Origin: Ensifer sp. WSM1721
GTDB lineage: Bacteria; Pseudomonadota; Alphaproteobacteria; Rhizobiales; Rhizobiaceae
Direction: 5' to 3'
NCBI RefSeq assembly: GCF_000513895.2
Contig: NZ_CP165782.1
Span: 2,232,001 to 2,296,000 of the forward strand
Length of the DNA stretch: 64,000 nucleotides
Positions 56,824-64,000 of the stretch are shown here, piece after piece. Within the stretch, counting starts at the first letter, position 1. Each line of letters opens with the position of its first letter. The notes below the pieces were generated by a model, which was given only the letters and a program-made list of their open reading frames with translations, was not told where the DNA came from and did no database searches. A program made the translations under genes and the position numbers.

Positions 56824-57303
56824 GTGGCGGGCCAATCCAACAAGAGCCAAGAGGTTAGCGAAGGCGCCGGAGAGGATGAGGACACGATCGACTTCGAGAT
56901 CATCGAATTGCTCTTCTTCGCCTATCGCGACTTCACCAGCGATCCGGACGCCATTCTCGAAAAGAGCGGATTCGGCCGCGCGCACCATCGCGTCGTGCAT
57001 TTCGTCGACCGCGAACCCGGCATGACCGTGGCCGACCTGCTCGACACGCTGAAAATCACCAAACAGAGCCTCGCCCGTGTCCTCAAGCAACTGATCGATT
57101 CCGGCTACATCCGCCAGGTGACCGGGCCGGAAGACAGGCGGCAGCGCATGCTTTACACAACGAAGGAGGGCAAGGCATTGGCGCGGGCGCTTGCCGAGCC
57201 ACAGTCCCGCCGCATAGCCGATGCATTGGCAAAGGCTGGTCCGGGCGGGCGCGAGACGGTAAAGCGGTTTCTTGCCAATATGAGGAACAGCACCGCGGAA
57301 TGA
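56824..57303 (+). CDS. MarR-family transcriptional regulator (PetP-like)
   Basis: A 159-residue winged-HTH regulator. The HTH region is MTVADLLDTLKITKQSLARV, LKQLIDSGYIRQ, and the wing is GPEDRRQRMLYTTKEGKALA. The GTG at 56824 follows GAAAGGAAATGACTGC. It lies 105 bases upstream of an OmpR-type response regulator on the same strand. A MarR-OmpR pair of this type is known as petP-petR in Rhodobacter, so this may be the rhizobial counterpart (inference from order and family). A perfect palindrome precedes the gene. Confidence 0.88.
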   Translation: MAGQSNKSQEVSEGAGEDEDTIDFEIIELLFFAYRDFTSDPDAILEKSGFGRAHHRVVHFVDREPGMTVADLLDTLKITKQSLARVLKQLIDSGYIRQVTGPEDRRQRMLYTTKEGKALARALAEPQSRRIADALAKAGPGGRETVKRFLANMRNSTAE

Positions 57304-57408
57304 CGCCATGGAACGGATCACGCCGATGATCGGGATCGCGTCGATCCAGGTCCATCGTGGTCGCGTGGGGACGCTTCGGGCTTTGCCCGCTATGAGGATT
57401 GTCGAGCG

Positions 57409-58110
57409 ATGATAGCAAAAGCGAGAGTCTCCGATGATGCTGCGCATCTTTTGATCGTCGACGACGACCGGCGAATTCGCGACCTGCTCAACCGCTATCT
57501 GGTCGAACAGGGCTTTCGCGTGACGACTGCGGCGGATGCAGATGAGGCGCGGCGAAAGCTCACAGGACTCGATTTCGACCTGCTGGTCGTCGACGTCATG
57601 ATGCCGGGGGAAAGCGGCATCGCCTTGACGCAGGGCCTCAGGCAGATCAAGACGGTTCCGATCATCATGCTGACGGCCTTGGCCGAGACGAATTCGCGCA
57701 TCGAGGGATTGGAAGCGGGCGCCGACGACTACCTGCCGAAGCCTTTTGAACCGCGCGAACTCGTGCTCAGGATCAACAACATCCTGCGCCGCAACCAGCC
57801 GACGCAGGCGCCGAAGGTCGACCAGGTCATCTTCGGCCCCTACACCTTCTCCGTCGTCCGCAAGGAGCTCCGCCGGGGAGCCGACCATATCCGGCTGACC
57901 GATCGCGAACAGGAGATCATGACGCTGTTTTCGCAGCGCGCCGGCGAGACCATTCCGCGTCACGAGCTGATCGGCGACGATGCCGAGGTGGGCGAGCGGA
58001 CGATTGACGTGCAGATCAACCGGCTGAGACGCAAGATCGAGGACGATCCCTCCAATCCGGTCTGGCTCCAGACGGTTCGCGGCATCGGCTACCGGCTGAG
58101 CGTGGACTGA
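57409..58110 (+). CDS. OmpR-family response regulator (PetR-like)
   Basis: A 233-residue two-component response regulator. The receiver domain (about 11-125) has acidic residues in LLIVDDDRRIRDLLN, the phospho-acceptor in DLLVVDVMMPGESG, the conserved Thr in IIMLTALAETNSR and Lys in DYLPKPFEPREL. The winged HTH output domain follows (REQEIMTLFSQRAGETIPRH, then VGERTIDVQINRLRRKIEDD). It sits between the MarR gene and a histidine kinase gene 227 bases downstream, which is its probable partner. Confidence 0.93.
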   Translation: MIAKARVSDDAAHLLIVDDDRRIRDLLNRYLVEQGFRVTTAADADEARRKLTGLDFDLLVVDVMMPGESGIALTQGLRQIKTVPIIMLTALAETNSRIEGLEAGADDYLPKPFEPRELVLRINNILRRNQPTQAPKVDQVIFGPYTFSVVRKELRRGADHIRLTDREQEIMTLFSQRAGETIPRHELIGDDAEVGERTIDVQINRLRRKIEDDPSNPVWLQTVRGIGYRLSVD

Positions 58111-58195
58111 GCAAGGAGTGCAGCGATCGCCGGCATCGAATAAAGCTTGAGGGGAGGCGGCCGTGGAACCGCTCGCAGCCTTCGTCATGGCGCTC

Positions 58196-58237
58196 TAAAG
58201 CGCGCCGCGTCCAATCGAATTCGCGCGTCGCGCTTTA
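58196..58237. repeat. GC-rich inverted repeat between regulator and kinase genes
   Basis: TAAAGCGCGCCGCG and CGCGTCGCGCTTTA are near-perfect reverse complements around a 14-base loop containing GAATTC. It may act as an mRNA hairpin between the two genes or be a degenerate mosaic element; part of the same word (GCGCGTCGCGTTCAGA) recurs near 59745. Confidence 0.6.
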
Positions 58238-58337
58238 GGTCTTTGTTTTTGTGCATGTCGTCGTCCCAAAAACGCTGCACACCTTTGGGCGACATCCACT
58301 AACATACGGAACTCTTTCGACAGACGACGCAGGACCA

Positions 58338-59717
58338 ATGGCAAGCTTTGACAGCCTCAGGCGCGAAGGAACGAGTGCGGACGGTGCCTGGAGAAGGGTG
58401 ATCCGCTGGCTACGACGCCGCCTGCCCATGGGCCTTTACGCGCGGTCGCTGCTGATCGTCGTCATCCCAATGGTCCTGCTGCAGTCGGTCGTCGCCTTCG
58501 TCTTCATGGAGCGGCACTGGCAGCTCGTGACGCAACGCCTCTCGTCCGCCGTGACCAACGACATCGCCGCGATCGTCGACCTGATCACCACCTTCCCGCG
58601 GGAAGGCGACATCGACCAGATCGTCCGCATTGCCCGCGAGCAGCTGGACCTCAATATCAGCGTCGAGCCTGGCGGCGAACTGCCGCCGCCGCGTCCGAAA
58701 CCGTTCTTCGAAATTCTCGACCAGATCCTCAGCGAGGAGATTTCGAACCAGATCCGTCGTCCGTTCTGGATCGATACCGTCGGCCAGTCAAAAATCGTCG
58801 AGATCCGCATCAAGCTCGAGGACGGCCGCATACTCAGGGTCTATGCCCGACGCAATCAGGCCTATGCCTCGAACACTCATATTTTCCTCGTCTGGATGGT
58901 CGGCGCCTCGCTGGTTCTGCTCACGATCGCGATCCTCTTCCTGCGCGGACAGATCAGGCCGATCCTGGCGCTGGCGAGTGCGGCCGAGAGCTTCGGCAAG
59001 GGCCAGAAGATCGATGATTTCGCACCGCGGGGCGCGGACGAGATCCGTCGCGCCGGTCTCGCCTTTATCCTGATGCGCGAGCGCATCGAGCGCCAGATCG
59101 AGCAGCGTACCGCGATGCTGACGGGCGTCAGCCATGATCTGAGGACGATCCTCACCCGCTTCAAGCTGCAGCTTGCGCTCTCCGGCAACAATCCGGACCT
59201 CGAAAACCTCAATCAGGATGTCGAGGATATGCAGAACATGCTGGAAGGCTATCTCGCCTTCGCTCGCGGCGAGGCGGAAGAGGATGTCGGCCGGCTGAAG
59301 CTCAGCGACCTGATGGCACGGCTTGCGGCAGAGGCCGAGCTCTACGGCAAGACCCTGACCACCTCTATCGAGGGCGAGGACGAGATTCACGTGCGGCCGA
59401 ACGCCTTCACCCGGCTGATCTCCAATCTGGCATCGAATGCCTATCGCTACGCGAATACCGTTCGAATAGAAGCCCGCCACAGTGCGAAATGGCTGATCAT
59501 TACCGTCGATGACGACGGGCCGGGCATTCCGGAGCGGTCACGCGAGGACGTATTCAAGCCGTTCTTCCGCCTCGATGAAGCCCGCAATCTCGACAGCTCC
59601 GGCACCGGCCTCGGTCTCGCGGTCGCCCGCGATATCGCCCGCAGCCACGGCGGCAATGTCACGCTCGGAGACAGCCCGCTCGGCGGCCTGCGCGCGACGG
59701 TCCGCGTGCCGACGTGA
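58338..59717 (+). CDS. EnvZ-like sensor histidine kinase
   Basis: A 459-residue membrane kinase. Helices at about 38-58 (SLLIVVIPMVLLQSVVAFVF) and 192-214 (IFLVWMVGASLVLLTIAILF) flank a periplasmic sensor loop. A HAMP domain follows, then the H-box GVSHDLRTILTRFKLQLALS with the phospho-histidine. The ATP domain has N-box LISNLASNAYRYA, G1 VDDDGPGIPE and G2 SGTGLGLAVARDI. The proline common in H-boxes (HDLRTP) is isoleucine here. The ATG at 58338 gives a sensible cytoplasmic start. Its partner is the response regulator just upstream. Confidence 0.92.
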   Translation: MASFDSLRREGTSADGAWRRVIRWLRRRLPMGLYARSLLIVVIPMVLLQSVVAFVFMERHWQLVTQRLSSAVTNDIAAIVDLITTFPREGDIDQIVRIAREQLDLNISVEPGGELPPPRPKPFFEILDQILSEEISNQIRRPFWIDTVGQSKIVEIRIKLEDGRILRVYARRNQAYASNTHIFLVWMVGASLVLLTIAILFLRGQIRPILALASAAESFGKGQKIDDFAPRGADEIRRAGLAFILMRERIERQIEQRTAMLTGVSHDLRTILTRFKLQLALSGNNPDLENLNQDVEDMQNMLEGYLAFARGEAEEDVGRLKLSDLMARLAAEAELYGKTLTTSIEGEDEIHVRPNAFTRLISNLASNAYRYANTVRIEARHSAKWLIITVDDDGPGIPERSREDVFKPFFRLDEARNLDSSGTGLGLAVARDIARSHGGNVTLGDSPLGGLRATVRVPT

Positions 59718-59811
59718 TGGACAGCTATTTTCGGAAGGGCTCAAGCGCGTCGCGTTCAGACCGATTCATCAGCGCTTTCCCAAACCCGCCGCACACCTTG
59801 GCCGATATGGG

Positions 59812-60375
59812 TCAACGCGAATAGGTCGAGATGAAGCCGCGCTGTTTGTTGAAACGGTGCCAGGCATCGATCCTGAGCGGATGGCGGGCGCGCATCGCAT
59901 CGAGCGGCACAAGCAGCCGGCCCTGCCGGCCAAGCGCCTCGTCGAGGATCTCGACGATGCGACGGTTCGGCCAAGGCTTGCGAGTGATGGTGAGAAGCGC
60001 CGCGAAAGCTTCCTCCTCACTGCCGGCGCCCAACTGATGCGCGATCAGGCAATATGCAAAGGCAGTCGACCGGCTGACGCCCGCGTGGCAATGCACGAGG
60101 ATTCGGCTCGAGCGATCGTCGGCGACGGGCCTCAGTGCCTCGAAAGTCTCCAAGACGAGGTCGGGGAAATGCTGCGTCGCGACGGCATTTTCCTGATCGC
60201 GTATGCGCACGACGTGGTGGTTCGCATCGATGATGACAGGCACGTCGTCATCCGACAGTTCCGGGTCGAGAAGGGAAAGGACGTGGCTCGCCCGCCACTC
60301 GCGCGCGGCCTCGGCGGCTCGGTAGAGGCACGAGACCTTGACACGTTCGGAAATCGGATCACCGCTTGAGATCAT
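59812..60375 (-). CDS. Protein tyrosine phosphatase-like protein
   Basis: A 187-residue protein with the Cys-x5-Arg phosphatase loop VHCHAGVSRSTAFAYCLIA, near residue 95. An N-terminal aspartate-rich segment (LSLLDPELSDDDVPV) could supply the general acid. It belongs to the dual-specificity/tyrosine phosphatase group found in alphaproteobacteria. It is encoded six bases after the CsaA-like gene, so the two are probably co-transcribed. The target is unknown. Confidence 0.85.
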   Translation of the reverse strand: MISSGDPISERVKVSCLYRAAEAAREWRASHVLSLLDPELSDDDVPVIIDANHHVVRIRDQENAVATQHFPDLVLETFEALRPVADDRSSRILVHCHAGVSRSTAFAYCLIAHQLGAGSEEEAFAALLTITRKPWPNRRIVEILDEALGRQGRLLVPLDAMRARHPLRIDAWHRFNKQRGFISTYSR

Positions 60376-60381
60376 GGCGTT

Positions 60382-60723
60382 TCACATCAGTTTCCTGCCG
60401 TTCGGAACCGGCTTTTCGACGGCAGCCAGCACGATCGCGCCGGCCTCGTCTTCAAAGCCGAGCGTCAGCACCTCGGAGCGGACGGGGCCGATCTGGCGCG
60501 GCGGGAAATTGACGACGCCCAGCACCTGTCTGCCGACGAGATCCTCCGGCTTGTAATGCACAGTGATCTGGGCAGATGACTTTTTTATGCCGATCTCCGG
60601 GCCGAAATCGATCTTCAGCTTGTAGGCAGGCTTGCGCGCTTCCGGAAAGGCCTCGGCCTCGATGATCGTGCCGACGCGAATATCGACGCGTGCGAAATCA
60701 GCAAGATCAATGACTTCCGACAT
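60382..60723 (-). CDS. tRNA-binding protein (CsaA-like)
   Basis: A 113-residue OB-fold protein of the EMAP/CsaA family: [60 protein letters not shown]. CsaA proteins bind tRNA and have been proposed to act as export-related chaperones. The start at 60721-60723 follows GGGGAATAGCC and is the family start; a longer upstream frame is not. It lies just after the LysR gene and before the phosphatase gene. Confidence 0.9.
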   Translation of the reverse strand: MSEVIDLADFARVDIRVGTIIEAEAFPEARKPAYKLKIDFGPEIGIKKSSAQITVHYKPEDLVGRQVLGVVNFPPRQIGPVRSEVLTLGFEDEAGAIVLAAVEKPVPNGRKLM

Positions 60724-60760
60724 GGCTATTCCCCGCTGAGAACCTCTGAGCGCGCCTGAC

Positions 60761-61717
60761 TTAACGCATCGCGCCGGATTCCGGAAGACTGCCGGCGTTG
60801 ACCTCATCCTCCATGCCGGAACTGTTCCACCACGGATGCGCAAACTGTTCGACAAGGAAATCGACGAAGACGCGCACGCGCGGCGAAAGAAACCGCCGAT
60901 GCGGATAGACCACGCTGATCGGCTCGGCTTCGGCATGGTTGCACTCGGTGAGCACTGGCTTCAAGCGTCCGGCTCTGATGTCCGGCCCGACGAGCATGTC
61001 CGAAAGCCGCACGATCCCCATCCCGGCGAGCGCAAGCCGGCGCAGCGCTTCGGTGCTACTGGCCTCGATGGAGCTACGGATGCGCATCGCCCGATGACCA
61101 CTGGCTTCGTCGAACTCCCACACGTTGAGGCCGCCGCGAGAGGTAATGCCCAGGCAAACATGCTTCAGGAGGTCGTCGGGCTTCTCAGGGGTGCCATGAC
61201 GCTCAAGATAGTCCGGGGCTGCGCAAATGATCCGCCGATTAGGGGCAAGGCGGCGCGTGACGAGCGTGGAATCTCCTTGCACGGCCACACGCACCGCCAC
61301 GTCCGCATCGCCATTCACAAGATCGACGATCGCATCGGTGAAATCCAGTTCGAGCTCGATTGCTGGATAGCGCCCGATGAACACCGGCAGCATCGGCACG
61401 ATCAGCCGATGGCCGAAAGCACTTGGAAGGCTGACACGCAATCGGCCGCGCGGCTCGGCGCCCGGCTGAATCGCCAGTTCGGCCTCCTCCATGTCGCCGA
61501 GAATACGCCGGACCGATTCGGCATAAGAGTTGCCCTCGGTTGTGAGGCTGATGCTGCGGGTCGAGCGTTGCAACAGCCGTACGCCGAGCCGGGTCTCGAG
61601 CCGGCCGATGATTTTGCTGACGGCCGACGGCGTCATTCTCAATCGTCGGGCAGCCGCCGAGAAGTCCCCCTCTTCGACGACAGCGAGAAACACCGTCATC
61701 GCCTCCTGTCGATCCAT
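60761..61717 (-). CDS. LysR-family transcriptional regulator
   Basis: A 318-residue regulator with the N-terminal HTH ([40 protein letters not shown]) and a substrate-binding domain of the DhcR/PtxR-like subgroup ([20 protein letters not shown]). The last 25 residues are a non-conserved tail. It is divergent from a small gene at 61771, with 53 bases between, and lies 37 bases upstream of the CsaA-like gene. The target and inducer are unknown. Confidence 0.92.
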   Translation of the reverse strand: MDRQEAMTVFLAVVEEGDFSAAARRLRMTPSAVSKIIGRLETRLGVRLLQRSTRSISLTTEGNSYAESVRRILGDMEEAELAIQPGAEPRGRLRVSLPSAFGHRLIVPMLPVFIGRYPAIELELDFTDAIVDLVNGDADVAVRVAVQGDSTLVTRRLAPNRRIICAAPDYLERHGTPEKPDDLLKHVCLGITSRGGLNVWEFDEASGHRAMRIRSSIEASSTEALRRLALAGMGIVRLSDMLVGPDIRAGRLKPVLTECNHAEAEPISVVYPHRRFLSPRVRVFVDFLVEQFAHPWWNSSGMEDEVNAGSLPESGAMR

Positions 61718-61770
61718 GCCATCTATTCCGTTTCGTCACAGATAAAAGGAAAGCAATACGGATTATCGCG

Positions 61771-62007
61771 ATGAAAGATAAGCTCTACCGTCCGCTGGAA
61801 TCGTCAGCCAAGGTGAGAGCAATGACCGAACAAGGGCCTGAAATTCCGGACAGCCAACAGCTTCATGCGCTGGCACAGCGCCAGCGCAACGCCGCCATCA
61901 GCCACTTCTGTCTTCTGGCGATGCGCAAGGCGCTCCAGCTCTTGTTCAGACGCGAACCGTCCCACCGGCGCGATCCGCCGGGCCAAAGACGGACCGCGGG
62001 CGGCTGA
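61771..62007 (+). CDS. Small hypothetical protein, divergent from LysR gene
   Basis: A 78-codon frame whose middle (QQLHALAQRQRNAAISHFCL, LAMRKALQLLF) is a plausible amphipathic helix pair. A second start at 61822 follows AAGGTGAGAGCA and would give 61 residues. No domain is recognised. Its end is 40 bases from the convergent proC stop. It is kept as a possible gene because of its position opposite a LysR gene and its fair ribosome site. Confidence 0.4.
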   Translation: MKDKLYRPLESSAKVRAMTEQGPEIPDSQQLHALAQRQRNAAISHFCLLAMRKALQLLFRREPSHRRDPPGQRRTAGG

Positions 62008-62046
62008 CCAGCGAACAAACCAGTTCATCGGCCACCCTGCGGAATC

Positions 62047-62871
62047 CTATTCGGAGCCCGCCAGTTCCTCGGCTCGCTTGCGCGCAGCCGCAATGGCCTT
62101 ATCGAAGAGCGGCTGCATGCCGTCGTCCGCCATCAATATCGCCAGCGCGGCAGCCGTGGTTCCGCCCGGTGAGGTGACGTTCTGGCGTAGGCGCGCGGCA
62201 TCGTCGGGGGACTGATGGAGGAGTTCACCAGCCCCCGCGACGGTTTCCCGAGCAAGCCGCATGGCAAGGTCCGCCTCGAGGCCGAGCTTGCGCCCGGCCT
62301 CGGCCATGCACTCGACGAGATAGAAGACATAGGCCGGGCCGCTGCCGGAAACGGCGGTCACCGCATCGATCTCCGCTTCGGCTTGAACCCACTCGACAGG
62401 GCCGCTGACCTTCAGGAGGTCATGCACGAGCCCTCGCTGCGCCTCACTCACCCGAGCGTTGGCAAAGGCGCCCGTAACACCACGGCCGATCATTGCCGGG
62501 GTATTTGGCATGGCGCGCACGATTGCCGCCTCGCCGAGATGGCGCTCGATGAAGCCGAGCGTCTTGCCTGCCGCAACGGAGACGATCACGGTCTCGGGAC
62601 CGATGAGGCCCTTGAGCGGCGGCAGCGCCGCCTTCATGATCTGGGGCTTCACGGCAAGAAAGATGACCCCCGCCTCGATTCCTTCGGGAGCGGATGCCGC
62701 ATGGCGCACGCCCTTATCGGCAATCAGCTTCGCCATCACCAGCGATGGAGCCGGGTCGACGACGAGGACATCGCCACTCGGGACGCCGCTCTTCAGCCAG
62801 CCGCCGAGCATCGCTCCGCCCATATTGCCAGCGCCGACGAGAACGATCGGACCCGATAGGGACACGCTCAT
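62047..62871 (-). CDS. proC: Pyrroline-5-carboxylate reductase
   Basis: A 274-residue NADPH-dependent enzyme making L-proline from pyrroline-5-carboxylate. The Rossmann site is IVLVGAGNMGGAMLGGWLKS. The conserved AVSGSGPAYVFYLVECMAEA and SPGGTTAAALAIL segments form the P5C-binding part. The start at 62869-62871 is one base after the ybjN-like stop; the frame extends further upstream, but those residues overlap the neighbour and are not family-like. Confidence 0.95.
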   Translation of the reverse strand: MSVSLSGPIVLVGAGNMGGAMLGGWLKSGVPSGDVLVVDPAPSLVMAKLIADKGVRHAASAPEGIEAGVIFLAVKPQIMKAALPPLKGLIGPETVIVSVAAGKTLGFIERHLGEAAIVRAMPNTPAMIGRGVTGAFANARVSEAQRGLVHDLLKVSGPVEWVQAEAEIDAVTAVSGSGPAYVFYLVECMAEAGRKLGLEADLAMRLARETVAGAGELLHQSPDDAARLRQNVTSPGGTTAAALAILMADDGMQPLFDKAIAAARKRAEELAGSE

Positions 62872-62872
62872 C

Positions 62873-63373
62873 TCATGCTTCCCCCATAGTCTCGAACAGC
62901 ACCGCGTCCACGGCGCGCTGCGCATCCATGCCGGACCAGACGACGAACTGAAATGCCTGGAAATAGGATTCACAGGCATCGAGCGCATTCGACAACAAGA
63001 CCTCGACCTGCTGGTTCGTGGGCTCGGCGCCGCCGGCAAGCAGCAGAGATTGACGGAAAATGATGACCTCTTCTTGGCGCCAGAGGTCGAAATGTCCCAT
63101 CAGCACCTGACCGTTGATATGTGACAGTAGGCGGATCACCTCGTTGACGCGGCTGTCGGGCACCTTGATATCGAAGGCGCAAGCGAGATGCAGCGCCTCG
63201 AACTCCTCCATCCAGGAGAAGGAAACATGATAGTCCGCCCACTTGCCCTCGACGGTCATGGCAATCTCGTCTTCGCCGGATCGTTCGAAAGACCAATCGT
63301 TGTTGGCGGCGACGAACTCGATCATATCGACCGGGTTGGACTGGCGCTCGACTTCCATTTCCAAAAGGCTCAT
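62873..63373 (-). CDS. YbjN domain-containing protein
   Basis: A 166-residue protein of the YbjN family, a fold related to type III secretion chaperones: FVAANNDWSFERSGEDEIAM, EEFEALHLACAFDIKVP and LLSHINGQVLMGHFDLWRQE. E. coli YbjN affects motility and stress responses; in rhizobia the gene commonly sits just upstream of proC, as here. The ATG at 63371-63373 begins the domain. It is likely to be co-transcribed with proC. Confidence 0.9.
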   Translation of the reverse strand: MSLLEMEVERQSNPVDMIEFVAANNDWSFERSGEDEIAMTVEGKWADYHVSFSWMEEFEALHLACAFDIKVPDSRVNEVIRLLSHINGQVLMGHFDLWRQEEVIIFRQSLLLAGGAEPTNQQVEVLLSNALDACESYFQAFQFVVWSGMDAQRAVDAVLFETMGEA

Positions 63374-63851
63374 GCATCACCCTAAAGGCGCGGCATAGGC
63401 GCGCATAGTCACGCTCACAGGACGCAACGCTGCAAACCCAATACCGGATACGGACACTATGATTTCTGGACCCGTCACTATCCTGGCTTACTTACCCTGC
63501 CCGGAGCTTGCGTGATCCGTTTCGAATCATCATTTAAAATCAGTCTATAACGGCAGAGTCAGCGTGCCAGCCCCCGCGCCTAAAAATTGCGAGGAACACG
63601 GCTGGGCGCGTTGCGATTTTGATTCAGGACGGGTGCTTAAACGACTCTGCCGTAAGGATTTTTTGGCAGTGTCCACAGGTGGAAAACTTTTGAAGTTTAC
63701 TAGGCGTCAAAGCAAAAGAGGAAAGTGCGGCGGGATCTCGGCCGAAGGAGTCGCTTAGCCGCCGAGATCGCTATATCCGCATGCGCCGGAACCGCGCGCA
63801 GACGCGGCCCGGATTCAGATTGTCGCCGCCGCAGGGACGACCTCTGCACTG
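63374..63851. other. Gap between ybjN-like and UbiK-family genes
   Basis: About 480 bases with no credible protein gene. It contains the promoter of the ybjN-proC operon and a possible structured RNA at 63551-63652, described separately. A run GGATTTTTTGG follows that element at about 63656. Confidence 0.5.
63551..63652 (+). ncRNA. Possible structured small RNA (nested inverted repeats)
   Basis: CGGCAGAGTC (63551-63560) and GACTCTGCCG (63643-63652) are exact 10-base complements 82 bases apart. Between them CGCGCC and GGCGCG can form an inner stem. AT-rich sequence (TCATTTAAAATCAGTCTATA) lies just upstream, like a promoter, and TTTTTT follows soon after the outer stem. This is how a roughly 105-nt RNA would look, on the plus strand as drawn. 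No known RNA family was recognised, so it is a prediction only. Confidence 0.35.
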
Positions 63852-64000
63852 CTACTTGCCGGTGGTGCCGGCCATCGGCCCTGCCGTGGCAAGGCGCGCC
63901 TCCAGTGCCTCGATACGGGCAAGCAGAGCATCGTTTTCGTCCCGCGCCTTCGCAGCCATCTCCTTGACGGCCTCGAACTCCTCGCGCTTGACGACATCGA
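63852..64000 (-). CDS. UbiK-family accessory factor (BMFP domain), C-terminal part
   Basis: The last 49 codons of a minus-strand gene that begins beyond the window: DVVKREEFEAVKEMAAKARD, ENDALLARIEALEARLA, ending GTTGK and TAG at 63852-63854. The heptad pattern ending in EALEARLA is the trimeric coiled coil of the BMFP/UbiK family (YqiC), which assists ubiquinone synthesis or membrane processes. The partial gene is called from this motif alone. Confidence 0.75.
   Translation of the reverse strand, partial: DVVKREEFEAVKEMAAKARDENDALLARIEALEARLATAGPMAGTTGK

Noticed and set aside
63670..63700. DnaA box or replication origin near TGTCCACAGGTGG
   Set aside because: A single imperfect box, with no cluster and no origin-associated genes.
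63564..63758. 64-codon frame in the gap before the UbiK-family gene
   Set aside because: It overlaps the inverted-repeat element, has no ribosome site and no family resemblance.

Overview
The window looks like a chromosome segment of an alphaproteobacterium of the Rhizobiaceae, most likely Sinorhizobium/Ensifer. The right half has a rhizobial housekeeping order (rpoD, tdh, kbl, recQ, dnaG, yqeY, carA). Its gaps carry a repeated mosaic palindrome of the RIME type. The genus is inferred from gene content and these repeats; no search could be run.

The left part (1 to about 29.5 kb) is accessory DNA and ends at a 3' tRNA fragment (29481-29525), the usual scar of a tRNA-targeted island. From the left it holds: an ACP-AMP ligase running off the edge; an IS110-like remnant; a tautomerase; an ECF sigma factor with a SnoaL-like tail; a giant SAM-cyclase-AAA-TPR regulator; and LysR and ABC-ATPase scraps. 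Next comes a compact operon for an unusual cbb3-type oxidase (15.2-8.5 kb, minus strand): CcoN, a triheme CcoO-CcoP-like fusion, four very small membrane proteins (two of them only 34 and 40 aa), a SafE/UreH-like membrane protein and a CcoI-like copper ATPase. A groEL paralogue, hemA and a SCO1-like protein follow. A plus-strand set encodes a periplasmic cupredoxin-like protein, a Tat-exported metallophosphoesterase and a c-type cytochrome. A minus-strand soxYZ plus flavocytochrome c (soxEF-like) operon comes after that. The island end (25.2-29.5 kb) is decayed: an Mrr-like nuclease pseudogene, a small XRE regulator, and an AAA/zinc-protease pseudogene.

Read together, 8.5-25 kb looks like a self-contained respiratory module. 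Periplasmic sulfur-carrier and flavocytochrome proteins would feed electrons to cytochromes c and a high-affinity oxidase. Copper delivery (SCO1, P-type ATPase, SafE-like protein), haem supply (HemA) and a chaperonin are encoded alongside. Duplicated scraps of the cytochrome gene (15.3 kb) and of a copper ATPase (22.4 kb) show that related clusters have recombined here.

The right part (30-64 kb) is core chromosome. It contains small conserved proteins (YjbQ, DUF1428, GYD, lytic transglycosylase), the rpoD-tdh-kbl-recQ-dnaG-yqeY block, divergent carA, and a LysR regulator facing an SDR/NADP-reductase pair. It continues with an aspartate aminotransferase, a PQQ-type sugar dehydrogenase, a DMT exporter, a cold-shock protein, cell-envelope proteins (BA14K, SH3), and a MarR-OmpR-EnvZ regulatory block with a perfect palindromic operator. 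The right end has a tyrosine phosphatase, a CsaA-like protein, a LysR regulator, proC-ybjN, and the end of a UbiK-family gene. Two features too short for ordinary gene calling are also reported there: a 53-aa membrane protein gene (55446-55607) and a possible structured RNA (63551-63652).
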